Below are positions 27,052-35,650 of a DNA stretch of 64,000 bases, piece after piece. Source of the stretch: Rhizobium sp. NXC14 (GTDB taxonomy: Bacteria > Pseudomonadota > Alphaproteobacteria > Rhizobiales > Rhizobiaceae); assembly GCF_002117485.1 (NCBI RefSeq), contig NZ_CP021030.1, positions 1,181,001-1,245,000 of the forward strand. The letters run 5' to 3'. Numbering within the stretch: the stretch's first letter is position 1; every line of letters starts with the position of its first letter. The notes beneath the pieces were generated by a model. That model had not been told where the DNA came from. It was given only the letters and a program-made list of their open reading frames with translations, and did not search any database. The translations under genes were made by a program, and so were the position numbers.

Positions 27052-27459
27052 TCACGCTGACGTCTGCCAGGGGTCGATTACGGATACACCGGTGTCGCGG
27101 AAATCGCCGACATTGCGAGTGACGACGATGAGATCGTGGACCATCGCCGTCGCAGCGATCAGTCCATCAATGTCGCCGCGCGGCCGGATTGCTGCGATGC
27201 GGCCCCATTCCACGGCAATCTGATCGGTCACCGGAAGGATACGGCTGCCATGGTCGTGGCGCAGCTTGCGCAGCCACTCGGCTAAGTGGGTCGCGGCCTT
27301 CGGATCCGACCTCTGTTTGAGGGCAATGCCGCGCATGATCTCGCCGAGCGTCAACGCGCTCAGATGGATGCTCAGCGGATCGACGGAGCGCAGCCAGGAA
27401 ACCGCCTGCGGCGTGCCGCGTCGCGCCTCAGAGACGATATTTGTATCCACGAGATACAT
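27052..27459 (-). CDS. vapC: PIN-domain toxin (VapC/FitB type)
   Basis: A 135-residue PIN ribonuclease. The acidic residues that bind the metal are present: Asp5 in YLVDTNIVSE, Glu in LGEIMRG, Asp in DIDGLIAATA, and Asp in VTRNVGDF. FitB-like features include the N-terminus MYLVDTNIVSEAR. The ATG overlaps the stop of the antitoxin gene by one base at 27459, which is typical of type II toxin-antitoxin operons. VapC toxins usually cleave tRNA or rRNA when the antitoxin is degraded. Confidence 0.92.
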   Translation of the reverse strand: MYLVDTNIVSEARRGTPQAVSWLRSVDPLSIHLSALTLGEIMRGIALKQRSDPKAATHLAEWLRKLRHDHGSRILPVTDQIAVEWGRIAAIRPRGDIDGLIAATAMVHDLIVVTRNVGDFRDTGVSVIDPWQTSA

Positions 27460-27713
27460 CAGAAGGTCACGCCGCGGCTAGGGCTCTTGGCCCTCGCTTC
27501 GACTGCATCGGCGAACTCGTCATCCCAGGCAGGACCGCCCAATAGGTCATCAACCAGGGTCGGTCTGCCGGCGCGAAGGGCGTCGTAATCGCCGGCGGAC
27601 AATACGACAGCCGCGCGCTCACCGCGCAAGGTGACCACTTGCGGTCCTTCGTCTCGCGCCTTCTGCACCACTTTCGAGAACTGGTTCTTCGCGTCCTGCA
27701 ATTGCCATTCCAT
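27459..27713 (-). CDS. vapB: Phd/YefM-type antitoxin
   Basis: An 84-residue antitoxin starting MEWQLQDAKNQFSKVVQKA, the classic Phd/YefM N-terminus, followed by GPQVVTLRGERAAVVLS. The C-terminal tail should wrap the toxin. It is the first gene of the pair and shares a base with vapC. AGGAG lies just upstream of the ATG. A perfect palindrome between the -10 box and the ribosome binding site is the likely operator for autoregulation. Confidence 0.92.
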   Translation of the reverse strand: MEWQLQDAKNQFSKVVQKARDEGPQVVTLRGERAAVVLSAGDYDALRAGRPTLVDDLLGGPAWDDEFADAVEARAKSPSRGVTF

Positions 27714-27727
27714 AAAACTGCTCCTGG

Positions 27728-27770
27728 CTAGACTGTCTAGCTATATAAGAGTGGAAACGCGGCAGGTCAA
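27728..27770 (-). promoter_or_regulatory. Toxin-antitoxin promoter with operator palindrome
   Basis: On the minus strand TTGACC (27770-27765), a 17-base spacer, and TATATA (27747-27742) form a near-consensus promoter. Directly downstream is the perfect palindrome CTAGAC-T-GTCTAG (27728-27740), placed over the transcription start region, as expected for antitoxin autorepression. Confidence 0.75.
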
Positions 27771-27796
27771 TGAGGGTGTTCTCGGCTGGCCGATCA

Positions 27797-28600
27797 TCAG
27801 CCGCCGGCGCCCTGGTATTTGCCGGTGGCGTAGCGCCAGTGGGCGATGGCGATGAGCACCCATACCGGGCCGGCGGCGAGCGCCACCGGCCCGGCCCAAT
27901 CGCCGAGGATCGGGATCGGTTTGCCGAGCAGCGTGCCGACCGGGACTGAGCTGGTCAGCGCCAGCGGGACAGCGGTGATCAGGGTCAGCTGGATGCTGCC
28001 GGGAAAGATGTTGAGCGGATAACGCGTCAGTTCCCAGAAGCCGAAGAAGATCGAGAACAGGTGGTTCGAGCGTACCCACATCAGCGCCGTCGCGCCGATC
28101 ATGGTGATCATCGCAGCGGTCAGCAGCGTCGCGCTCGCGATCGCGGCAAGCAGGAACGCCACGGACGGGGCCGTCCAGATGAAGTCGACCGATAGGACGG
28201 CCCAGCAGAGCAGCGGCACTGCCAGGATGATGTGACCGGCATAGCCGATATTGAGGCCCGAAAAGACGAGATAGGCCCAGGGGCTGAACGGCTTGACGAG
28301 CAGCGTGTCATAGGTGCCGAGCCGTACCAGTTCTTCGAGATCGCGCAATTGCACGAAGCTCATCGCCGCACCGAGCGAATAGGCGAGCAGCTGGAAGCTG
28401 AAGAGCAGCGCCAGCTCCGGCCAGGTCCAGCCGCCGAGCGTCTGGAAGCGGGCAAGCAGGATGCCGATGGTGGCAAAGACGCTGCCATAGGAAAGGATCT
28501 GCGCAAGCCGGTCGAGCCAGAAGGCGCCGCGATATTCCATTTGTGAGCGCACATGCATGCGCACCAGAAGCGGAATGACGCGGAGGTGATGGAAGAGCAC
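27797..28600 (-). CDS. ABC-2 type exporter permease, second subunit
   Basis: An integral membrane protein of 267 residues with about six helices, similar to COG4587-type permeases of uncharacterised exporters. The conserved loop VQLRDLEELVRLGTYDTLL with KPFSPWAYL is typical. The start is GTG 28600, placed by GGGAGG just upstream; it lies just past the upstream permease stop. It forms a heterodimeric channel with the permease at 28603-29403, driven by the ATPase at 29447-30448. The cargo is unknown. Confidence 0.85.
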   Translation of the reverse strand: MLFHHLRVIPLLVRMHVRSQMEYRGAFWLDRLAQILSYGSVFATIGILLARFQTLGGWTWPELALLFSFQLLAYSLGAAMSFVQLRDLEELVRLGTYDTLLVKPFSPWAYLVFSGLNIGYAGHIILAVPLLCWAVLSVDFIWTAPSVAFLLAAIASATLLTAAMITMIGATALMWVRSNHLFSIFFGFWELTRYPLNIFPGSIQLTLITAVPLALTSSVPVGTLLGKPIPILGDWAGPVALAAGPVWVLIAIAHWRYATGKYQGAGG

Positions 28601-28602
28601 GA

Positions 28603-29403
28603 TCAGCCTCCCTGCACGGTTATGCGGCGCGAGGCCAGGCGCCATAGCCAGAGCACGCCCATAAGGAACAGTCCGGCCCAGCCGAGACCGAGGCCGAGAT
28701 GCAGCCAGGTATCGGCGACGGAAAGCCTCCCGAGATAGACCGCATTGGGATAATAGACGACCCAGGCGAAGGGCAAGTGGCGGGCGATCGTCGCTAAGGG
28801 CTCGGGGAAGAACCAGAAGGGCACCAGCAGGCCGGAGAACAGATGCAGCAGGGCGCCGAGAATCCAGTCAAGCGAGAAGCTCGTCATCAGCCAGAAGGCG
28901 ATCAGCCCGAACAGCGCCGACATCAGGAAGATCAGCACGAAGGACAGCGCCCAAAAGACCGCGAACATCAGGCCGTGAAACAAGCTTGCCGGCGCCAGCA
29001 TGCCGTAGATCAAGGCGGTGAAGGCGACGGTCGGGATGACCTGCGTCGCCAGGCGATAGGAAAAGCTGCCGCATTCGTTGGCGAAGAGATAGAGCGGATA
29101 GGAGAGCGGCTTCAGCAGCCAGACGGCGATATCGCCTGATTTGAGTGAGCGCCCGATCTCGCCGATGACCCTTTCCGGGCGGGTGGCGCCCATCACAGCG
29201 CCGCCGAGCAGGGCATAGGTCACCATCTGCTGCAGCGAGACGCCGTCGACGACGGTCGCGCCGACGCCGCCATAGACCGCGAGCCAGATGGCGACCCGGG
29301 CGACGACTTGCACCAGCTTGCCGAAAATGTTGGCCCAGACCTCGTTGCGATAGGCGAGCTGCGCGTGGAAAGCGCTGCGCGTGAAGGCCAGATAAGCGCT
29401 CAT
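28603..29403 (-). CDS. ABC-2 type exporter permease, first subunit
   Basis: A 266-residue permease with about six helices, COG3694-like, starting MSAYLAFTRSAFHAQLAYR. GATRPERVIGEIGRSLKSGD followed by IAVWLLKPLSYPLYLF is the cytoplasmic loop that contacts the ATPase. Its ATG overlaps the stop of a 16-codon ORF that is itself a partial copy of this gene's first codons. It pairs with the permease at 27797-28600. Confidence 0.88.
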   Translation of the reverse strand: MSAYLAFTRSAFHAQLAYRNEVWANIFGKLVQVVARVAIWLAVYGGVGATVVDGVSLQQMVTYALLGGAVMGATRPERVIGEIGRSLKSGDIAVWLLKPLSYPLYLFANECGSFSYRLATQVIPTVAFTALIYGMLAPASLFHGLMFAVFWALSFVLIFLMSALFGLIAFWLMTSFSLDWILGALLHLFSGLLVPFWFFPEPLATIARHLPFAWVVYYPNAVYLGRLSVADTWLHLGLGLGWAGLFLMGVLWLWRLASRRITVQGG

Positions 29404-29450
29404 GGTGTGGGCGCCTGGGCATTGCGGGTGAAGGCGAGATAGGTGCTCAT
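29400..29450 (-). CDS. 16-codon coupling ORF, decayed copy of the permease start
   Basis: This short frame reads MSTYLAFTRNAQAPTP. Its ATG overlaps the stop of the ATPase gene (ATGA at 29450-29447), and its stop overlaps the ATG of the permease (ATGA at 29403-29400). Eight of its first nine residues match the permease start MSAYLAFTR. It therefore fills the 43-bp gap with a reading frame that carries ribosomes from one gene to the next. It may be a scar of a 47-bp tandem duplication, kept for translational coupling. Confidence 0.55.
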   Translation of the reverse strand: MSTYLAFTRNAQAPTP

Positions 29451-30448
29451 GAGGCCCGGGCCCTGGTGTTGCGGCCCTGGTAGAAGGTGCGGATGACCTC
29501 TTCGATGTCGGGCTCGTGCAGCGCTACATCCTTGAGGTCGCGGTCGCTGCCGACCTCCGAAAGGATACTCACCAGCGACACGTCCTCGCGCTTGATCAGA
29601 TATTCCTTGCGCAGGCCCTCATCGCTGACGAGCGACGCCGTGCTGAGCCGCAAGGGGCCGGGGTCGCTGGCAAATTCCAGCGTCAGCCGCCGGGCCGAGC
29701 CGAGGGCGGCGCGCAGGCTGCGCAATTCGCCGTCGAAGATCAGCCTGGAGTGATCGACCATGATCAGCCGCGGACAGATCGTCTCGATGTCCTGCAGGTC
29801 ATGGGTGGTGAGGATGATGGTGACCCCGCGTTCGCGGTTGATCTCCGCGAGGAAGCGGCGCACCGCATCCTTGGCGACCACGTCGAGCCCGATCGTCGGT
29901 TCATCGAGAAAGAGGATCTTCGGATCGTGCAGCAGCGACATGACGATCTCGGCGCGCATGCGCTGGCCAAGGCTGAGCTGGCGCACCGCCCGGTCGAGGA
30001 AGGGCGAGAGGTCGAGCAGCTCGCTGAAGTGGCGCAGATTTTCCGCATAGCGAGAAGCCGGGATATCATAGATGCGCTGGTGCAGGGTAAAACTGTCGAT
30101 CAGCGGAAGGTCCCACCACAGCTGGCTGCGCTGTCCGAACACGACGCCGATCTCGCGGGCATTGTCCATACGGGAGAGATGCGGCGTGCGGCCGAGCACC
30201 GAAAGCGTGCCTGAACTCGGCACAAGGATGCCGGTCATCATCTTGATCATCGTCGATTTGCCGGCGCCGTTCGGGCCGAGATAGCCGACGGCCTCGCCGG
30301 CCGCAATATCGAAGCTGATATCGGAAACGGCCTGAACCTCGGTATATTCGCTGGTCACCAGCGTCTTGAAGGCGCCGACGAGACCCGGAAATCTCTTGTG
30401 CTGCCGGAAGCGCTTGCTGACGCCCCGTGCTTCGATCAAAGCCGGCAT
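29447..30448 (-). CDS. ABC exporter ATP-binding protein
   Basis: A 333-residue ATPase of the COG4586 type. Walker A is GPNGAGKST, the signature is LSLGQRMRAEI, Walker B is ILFLDEPTIGLD, and the switch His is in TTHDLQDIE. The C-terminal 90 residues are an extra domain usual for this group. It powers the two permeases downstream on the same strand. The substrate is unknown; such three-gene exporters are frequent in alphaproteobacteria. Confidence 0.92.
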   Translation of the reverse strand: MPALIEARGVSKRFRQHKRFPGLVGAFKTLVTSEYTEVQAVSDISFDIAAGEAVGYLGPNGAGKSTMIKMMTGILVPSSGTLSVLGRTPHLSRMDNAREIGVVFGQRSQLWWDLPLIDSFTLHQRIYDIPASRYAENLRHFSELLDLSPFLDRAVRQLSLGQRMRAEIVMSLLHDPKILFLDEPTIGLDVVAKDAVRRFLAEINRERGVTIILTTHDLQDIETICPRLIMVDHSRLIFDGELRSLRAALGSARRLTLEFASDPGPLRLSTASLVSDEGLRKEYLIKREDVSLVSILSEVGSDRDLKDVALHEPDIEEVIRTFYQGRNTRARAS

Positions 30449-30827
30449 GTCTATTCCCTTGGATATGAAGCGAGCCGACTCGGGCGGCGATGGGCTTGAG
30501 AACGCAGGCTAATGCGAAGTGGGATTCGTTCAAGCTGAAGTTGCGTTTCGATCGATCACTTCGGCGTGGTGTCGCCACGACCTTGACCGATCTCCGCCTG
30601 CGCTACATTGAAGGCATGGACAAGATCCACGCCTTGCTCATCGTTGCCGCGGCCATTGCGATCATCTTCCTCGCAGGCCGATGGAAACCTCGGATGCCGA
30701 TCACCATATGGGCTTCGGCAATCTCCGTCCGCGCCGCAAGAGGCAGGGCGGCGATGATGATACACAAGAAGAATGAGGCGCCTGATCAAAGGCTCTCTTC
30801 GATCAGGCGCTTCCGCAGAGGTCGGCA
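30449..30827. other. 379-bp intergenic region with a possible small membrane-protein frame and a hairpin
   Basis: A frame on the plus strand from ATG 30616 to 30855 starts MDKIHALLIVAAAIAIIFLA, which looks like one membrane helix followed by a basic tail. It has only a weak ribosome binding site and overlaps the tail of the convergent DUF2087-like gene, so I do not call it. GCGCCTGATC (30778-30787) and GATCAGGCGC (30801-30810) form a perfect 10-bp stem that probably ends the DUF2087-like transcript. Confidence 0.4.
30778..30810 (-). terminator. Hairpin downstream of the DUF2087-like gene
   Basis: A 10-bp perfect inverted repeat with a 13-base loop, 18 bp beyond the stop codon on the minus strand. 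The T-rich run after it is weak. Confidence 0.5.
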
Positions 30828-31385
30828 TCAGCTCGCTTGGCGTTCGGAACGCTGACTGAGGATTGCCGATGCGTGTATCGGCATCGGCCGTTCGACGCGC
30901 CGGTAGACGCTGCCGTCGCGCGTTCGGCTCATCAGTCCGAGCTCGCAGAGTTCCCGACGCAGCAATGCGTGATCTCCAAACAGGTGCCTGTCGCGAAGAA
31001 GAGCATTGACCTCCTTCTCGGACATCTCCGTGGTCGAGGGAATCTGCGACCACAGAAGCCAAAGCGCCGTGATCTGATCCATGCGCCGCGAGGGCCAGCG
31101 CACCAGGCGGAGCTCTTCGTCGAAGCTGCGCTGAACGCGATCGATATGCTTCCGGTCGATCTCGACATTGGCGGCAGGCGCCGATGCCGGTAGCTGCCCC
31201 TCGCTCTCTGCGGGACCGGCTTTTGCACGCAGGCTCTGGAAATTGCCGTAGCCGGCAGCCCGTGCCAGCATGTTCAAGAATTGGAGGTGAGATGGAAGCC
31301 CTTCGTGGGCGGAGAGCTGGAGGCGCAGCGACTTGGCAAATGAGGACGCATCGCTCACCTGGAGAGGAATGAGTTTTCTGGACAT
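30828..31385 (-). CDS. DUF2087-like protein
   Basis: A 185-residue protein. The N-terminal 60 residues resemble a small helical domain (MSRKLIPLQVSDASSFAKSL). The C-terminal part matches the DUF2087 pattern: RWPSRRMDQITALWLLWSQI, then SEKEVNALLRDRHLFGDHAL and LRRELCELGLMSRTRDGSVY. DUF2087 occurs in DNA-binding-like proteins of Rhizobiales and has a winged-helix look (EVN, LRREL and dGs-Y positions). Its function is unknown. It is a single gene. Confidence 0.78.
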   Translation of the reverse strand: MSRKLIPLQVSDASSFAKSLRLQLSAHEGLPSHLQFLNMLARAAGYGNFQSLRAKAGPAESEGQLPASAPAANVEIDRKHIDRVQRSFDEELRLVRWPSRRMDQITALWLLWSQIPSTTEMSEKEVNALLRDRHLFGDHALLRRELCELGLMSRTRDGSVYRRVERPMPIHASAILSQRSERQAS

Positions 31386-31560
31386 GACCTATCCTTTGGT
31401 CGTGCCGTTCCGGATGGATTACCGGTGATCGCCCTTCCGACATGGCACGGGATCGATGTCCATATCTCGGTTATTGTCAGGTTTAGCGTGTTCCGAAGAA
31501 CGGCGATGCCTGGGTGAACTGCAGACCCGACGCAGCAATTATCATCGGGCCCTCGATATT

Positions 31561-32439
31561 TCAACAGTCTTCCAGTTCGCTGGCTGCGGCAGAGGGCCCG
31601 GCGTTCCCGGCAAAGTCGGCAGCGCTAAGCGGAACCGGCCGGGTGCCGTCGACATCGGCGATGCCGAATTCCCGCGCCAATGCCGCGGCGATCAGCACGC
31701 GCCCGGATTTCGACATGAGCAGCGGGTCGCGCCACAACCCGCCAATGACATGGCCGATGAACTGAGGTGATTCTGAATTGCTCATGTCGAAATGCTCGGC
31801 GTTCTCAAGAACGGCTTCGGTGCGGACGAGCCCCGGATAAAGCGCAACGGCGGCGACACTGTGAGGGCGCAGCTCATGGGCGAAGTCTGCGGCCATCTTG
31901 TCGGCGGCGGCCTTGGCGATGCCATAGACCGCATTGCCATCGTAGAGCTGGGCGGCCCAGAAGGAGATGTTGACGATGAGGCCGCGTCGCGCCGAGATCA
32001 TCAACGGAGCGACGGCGCGCGACATCATGAAAGCGCCCCTGAGCGCGGTGCCAATCATCGCCTCCCACCGCCATACCGGCTGCTCCCAAAATGGCCTGGG
32101 CCAAGTGAATTCACCGTCTTCCACCATACGTTCGTAGCCCGGCCATGCATTGTTCACCAGAATATCCAGCCTGCCGCCGGCCCGGATCGCTTCGGCCACC
32201 CGCTCGCTGTCGGCGTCGCTAGCGTGATCGCATCGATGGACGGAAAGGCGCCCCGGCAGTTTGGCCGCTTCAAACTCGAGCCCCTCGAGCGATCCCGCCG
32301 ATCCCGCTTGCATTGCCTCCGCCTCGAAACGCGTCCTGCCGGTCACATGAACGGTGACGCCTTCGGCAAGCAGAGCAAGGGCAATGCCGCGCCCTATGCC
32401 GCGGCTCCCGCCGGTGACCAAAGCGACGACGTCTTTCAT
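31561..32439 (-). CDS. Short-chain dehydrogenase/reductase
   Basis: A classical SDR of 292 residues, longer than the usual 250 because of a C-terminal extension. The cofactor motif is TGGSRGIGRG near residue 9, the structural NNAW replaces NNAG, and the active site has Ser in NISFWAAQ and Tyr-x-x-x-Lys in YGIAK. It oxidises or reduces an alcohol/ketone with NAD(P). The substrate cannot be inferred. It is a stand-alone gene. Confidence 0.88.
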   Translation of the reverse strand: MKDVVALVTGGSRGIGRGIALALLAEGVTVHVTGRTRFEAEAMQAGSAGSLEGLEFEAAKLPGRLSVHRCDHASDADSERVAEAIRAGGRLDILVNNAWPGYERMVEDGEFTWPRPFWEQPVWRWEAMIGTALRGAFMMSRAVAPLMISARRGLIVNISFWAAQLYDGNAVYGIAKAAADKMAADFAHELRPHSVAAVALYPGLVRTEAVLENAEHFDMSNSESPQFIGHVIGGLWRDPLLMSKSGRVLIAAALAREFGIADVDGTRPVPLSAADFAGNAGPSAAASELEDC

Positions 32440-32753
32440 AGTGGGCTCTCCCTGATGAACTGGCGATCAACGCGGCATAAGCGCATATTGGCAGAGAGGC
32501 TTCTGCCGGGCGATTGCTTTTTGCGAGTCGCGGACCTTCTGTGCCGGCGTCTCTTCTCCACAGCCGCAGGTTTCAGCATGTCGATTATGACGGGAACAAA
32601 CAAGGCGGTTCAGATGTTAGATGCAACTGGAATCCGGCGAGTTGTTCGACATGGCCAAATTTGCTCGGGGAGATCACGATACCTGGAATTCGGAGGCCGG
32701 GCAGGTCTCCGGCCATAGGGAAGACGCTTTGAAATAGGTCGTAGGACAATAAG
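32440..32753. other. 314-bp intergenic region
   Basis: Between the SDR (minus) and the DUF2231-like gene (plus). I see no gene, RNA or repeat that I could support. Confidence 0.5.
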
Positions 32754-33215
32754 ATGAATCCGAAAAGCACCCTGAGTATTGCCGGTCATCCGATCCACCC
32801 GATGTTGATCCCGTTCCCGATCGCTGCCTTCGTCGGCACGCTGGTCGTCGACATCGTCTACGCCAGATCAGGCGATCCTGCCTGGGCAGATGCGACCAAC
32901 TGGATGCTCGGCGCCGGCCTTGTCATGGCGGCGCTGGCGGCTGTTGCCGGATTGACCGACTTTCTCGGCGACAGCCGCATTCGCGACCTGCGCGACGCCT
33001 GGTTCCATATGATCGGCAACGTCGTCCTCGTCCTGATCGAGGCCTTCAACCTCTGGCGGCGGATGGCCGAAGGCGGCGACTTCATCGTGCCGACCGGATT
33101 GGTGCTGTCTCTGGTCGCAACCGCCCTTCTTCTGTTCAACGGCTGGAAGGGCTGGGAAATGGTCTATCGCCACCGCGTCGGCGTCAGCGAGGATCCGGGC
33201 AATCCGACGAGATAA
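32754..33215 (+). CDS. DUF2231-like membrane protein
   Basis: A 153-residue protein with four membrane helices. The N-terminus LSIAGHPIHPMLIPFPIAAF, with its HPIHPMLI motif, is the hallmark of DUF2231. Later helices include WMLGAGLVMAALAAVAGLTD and LVLSLVATALLLFNGWKGWE. The paired histidines at the membrane surface could bind a metal or haem, but this is not known. It is a monocistronic gene followed by a repeated element. Confidence 0.88.
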   Translation: MNPKSTLSIAGHPIHPMLIPFPIAAFVGTLVVDIVYARSGDPAWADATNWMLGAGLVMAALAAVAGLTDFLGDSRIRDLRDAWFHMIGNVVLVLIEAFNLWRRMAEGGDFIVPTGLVLSLVATALLLFNGWKGWEMVYRHRVGVSEDPGNPTR

Positions 33216-33249
33216 TGAACGGCATGCTTCAACGGCAGCATGCCCGCCT

Positions 33250-33397
33250 CGTCCTTCGAGGCCCCTGCGGGGCACCTCAGGATAAGGCTCTCGGAGCGCT
33301 TCGGTTCGGAACCACCAACGCCTCCAATTGGCTGCGGCCCCCTCCAACGCTCCTCATGCTGAGGCACGCAGCCCAAAGGGCGAAGCCTCGAAGGACG
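33250..33397. repeat. MITE-like element with 13-bp terminal inverted repeats
   Basis: The 148-bp element begins with CGTCCTTCGAGGC (33250-33262) and ends with the exact reverse complement GCCTCGAAGGACG (33385-33397). Inner sequences ACCTCAGGAT and ATGCTGAGGCA also pair. It has no coding capacity. The structure fits the small, mobile-looking palindromic repeats common in Rhizobium intergenic DNA. Confidence 0.7.
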
Positions 33398-33473
33398 CCC
33401 TTCAGCGCTGCTTCCTGCATTCACCACCGGAGCGCTCGCCTCGTCCAATTCAGCAAATGTGCGGCAGCGGTGC

Positions 33474-33659
33474 TCACGCGCATTTCGCCAGCTGCGGCCT
33501 GGCCTCGGCATGAAAACCGGTCTCCGCTCCCAGCGGCAGATCGGCGATTTCGCGCAGCGACATGCGTTGGACCTCGGGATGCCGCAACGGGTCATCCTTC
33601 CAGGCCGGGTCGATCTGCGACCGCGCGGCAGACTTAAAGAAAAACTTCAGCCACGACAT
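33474..33659 (-). CDS. Small conserved-looking hypothetical protein
   Basis: A 61-residue soluble protein starting MSWLKFFFKSAARSQIDPAW, rich in Arg, Leu and Pro. A GCGAGG precedes the ATG. The codon pattern and compact composition look genuine, but I cannot name a family. It is divergent from the LysR gene at 33839, with 179 bp between the two starts. Confidence 0.55.
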   Translation of the reverse strand: MSWLKFFFKSAARSQIDPAWKDDPLRHPEVQRMSLREIADLPLGAETGFHAEARPQLAKCA

Positions 33660-33838
33660 GGCAAACCTCGCATTTTCCAGCGGCGCGGAAAGATGATCAC
33701 CCGGCGGCTGGTGCCGAACAAGCTCTCCCGCGCATCGTGCCATCACTGGCCGAGCGGGGATTCTGTATGCCTGCAATGTCTGCCTGCGCCGGTGCTTTTT
33801 CAATTGAGATTACTGCGGTACCGTTATAGAAAAACTAT

Positions 33839-34735
33839 ATGAAGAACCTGAATAGCGTCCATCTCAACGGTCTGCGGGCGCTGGAGGCTGTTGGTCGTCT
33901 CGGCTCGTTGCAGGCGGCGGCAGACGAGCTCGGCGTCTCGGTCGGCGCCGTCAGCCAGCAGGTGATCAAGGCCGAAGCGCAGTTGGGGCAAGTGATCTTC
34001 GAGCGCACCGCCCGGGGCATGATCGCTACCGAAGCCGGCCGGCCGGTGCTTGCAGCGCTCGACGAAGGCTTTGCCCGTCTTTCGCAGGCAGTCTCGATCG
34101 CAAGCCGCAAGGACGATACGATCCTGACCATTTCGGTGGCGCCGGTCTTCGCCGCCCGCTGGCTCGTCCATCGGCTTCATCGGTTCGCCGAACGTTACCC
34201 CGACATCAAGCTGCGGCTGGATGCAACGACCAATCTCGTCAATCCCGCGATCTCAGACGTCGACATTGGCATCCGCGTCGGCGCCGGCAAATGGCCCGAT
34301 GTGAAGGCCGAGCTGCTGCTGGAGCAGGAGGTCTTTCCCGTTTGTTCGCCCGAGATGGCGGCGAACCTGAAACAGCCCGCCGACATCCTCGCTTTGCCTG
34401 CCATCATCGATGGCCTTGCCATGTTCAGCTGGGAAGTCTGGATGCGCGAGGCCGGGCTGTCGGGCGCGACACTGTCGACGCGCCACGTCTTCAACGACGC
34501 TTCGCTCTGCCTAGATGCGGCGATCGCCGGCCAGGGCGTCATGCTCGCTTGGCAGACGCTTGCCGCCTTCGCGCTGGCCGAAGGCCGGCTGGCGGCACCC
34601 TTCGGCATTCGCGCGAAAACCGGCTTCGGCCATTATTTTGTGACGGCCGAAGGCGCGCGCGAACCGAAGAAGGTCAAGGATTTCAAGGCCTGGATCCGCG
34701 AGGAAATGGCCGGCACGCTGGCGCTTTTCCAGTAG
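33839..34735 (+). CDS. LysR family transcriptional regulator (GcvA-like)
   Basis: A 298-residue regulator with the HTH in LNGLRALEAVGRLGSLQAAA and VSVGAVSQQVIKAE. FERTARGMIATEAGRPVL matches the GcvA subgroup. The effector domain shows ISDVDIGIRVGAGKWPDV. The ATG at 33839 lacks a clear ribosome binding site and sits in A/T-rich DNA, so the gene may be leaderless or weakly translated. It faces the GST gene, which ends 3 bp beyond its stop on the opposite strand. Confidence 0.9.
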   Translation: MKNLNSVHLNGLRALEAVGRLGSLQAAADELGVSVGAVSQQVIKAEAQLGQVIFERTARGMIATEAGRPVLAALDEGFARLSQAVSIASRKDDTILTISVAPVFAARWLVHRLHRFAERYPDIKLRLDATTNLVNPAISDVDIGIRVGAGKWPDVKAELLLEQEVFPVCSPEMAANLKQPADILALPAIIDGLAMFSWEVWMREAGLSGATLSTRHVFNDASLCLDAAIAGQGVMLAWQTLAAFALAEGRLAAPFGIRAKTGFGHYFVTAEGAREPKKVKDFKAWIREEMAGTLALFQ

Positions 34736-34738
34736 GCC

Positions 34739-35404
34739 TTAGACTTCGATCGGCTCCTTGCCGCGCGCCGCCTGCATCGCCTTGTAGGCCGGGCGGGACT
34801 GGCAGCGTTCGATCCAGGCCTTGATGTTCGGATGCATGTCGAAAAGGTCCGTCTCGCTCTGGGCATAGCGCAGCACCTCGGCGATGTTGAGATCGGCGAC
34901 GGTGAAGCGCTCGCCGACGATCCACTGACGGCCGGCGAGATGGCTTTCGAGCGCCACAAATGGCCGGCGCAGCCCGTAGCAGGCGGCGGCGATCGTCTGC
35001 TTGCCGTCCTCGCTGTTTTCAAGCCCGTTGTCATAGGTCAGCACGATGCGCACCGAATGCGGCTCGACTTGCGAAGCCGCCCAGATCGTCCACATCGTCA
35101 GCAATCCGTCTTCCTCGACGGTTTGGCCGGAAAGCGGCCCGCCATGCTTGCGCGCGAGGTAGAGGTTGATTGCCAGCGACTCGTGCATGACGAGATCGCC
35201 GTCGCGAATGCTGGGGATCTGGGCCATCGGGTTGAGGGCTGCGAATTCAGGCGAATGCGTGTTGAGCGGCGCCTCTTCGGCGAGCGGGTCGGCGAGCCGC
35301 CTGGCCTGCAGCACCGGCACGGAGCGGAATTCGAGCCCGAGCTCCTCCGCCATCCAGTAGACGCGCGAAGCGCGCGATCGATAGACTCCATAGATTGTCA
35401 GCAT
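34739..35404 (-). CDS. Glutathione S-transferase family protein
   Basis: A 221-residue GST. The N-terminal thioredoxin fold starts [20 protein letters not shown] with a serine-rich active site, and [20 protein letters not shown] contains the glutathione-binding IP-ES pair. The C-terminal domain has [17 protein letters not shown] 35404 with GAGGGGG upstream is chosen over a longer frame. Only a distant relative of the GST at 26371. It is convergent with the LysR gene. Confidence 0.88.
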   Translation of the reverse strand: MLTIYGVYRSRASRVYWMAEELGLEFRSVPVLQARRLADPLAEEAPLNTHSPEFAALNPMAQIPSIRDGDLVMHESLAINLYLARKHGGPLSGQTVEEDGLLTMWTIWAASQVEPHSVRIVLTYDNGLENSEDGKQTIAAACYGLRRPFVALESHLAGRQWIVGERFTVADLNIAEVLRYAQSETDLFDMHPNIKAWIERCQSRPAYKAMQAARGKEPIEV

Positions 35405-35546
35405 GACGATACCCCCTCGATCTGTCGCAGAAAAGGTAAACACCGGATCACCCCTGGAAAAGTCCTCGCCGCTGATGGGATGATGAAAGCTTTTGATCTG
35501 GCGAGCGCCTTCCCGGCGGCAGATCGAGCACAATTGCCTGACAGGG

Positions 35547-35571
35547 GGAACAATGAAAGGGCCGGCGGGTT
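35547..35571 (+). promoter_or_regulatory. Candidate ECF (general stress) sigma factor promoter
   Basis: GGAAC (35547-35551), a 16-base spacer and GGTT (35568-35571) resemble the EcfG-type consensus with one mismatch in the -10 element. It lies about 80 bp upstream of the small charged protein gene at 35651. Confidence 0.35.
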
Positions 35572-35650
35572 GGACCCAGTGATTGGCGCCGTCGAGGCGT
35601 CGAATGCGATGACCCGCGTGCGCAGCGCGCACTAGGCAAAGGAGGAACAC

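Noticed and set aside
30616..30855. Possible one-helix membrane protein
   Set aside because: Weak ribosome binding site, overlap with the convergent DUF2087-like gene, and a hairpin inside it; kept only as a note in the intergenic entry.
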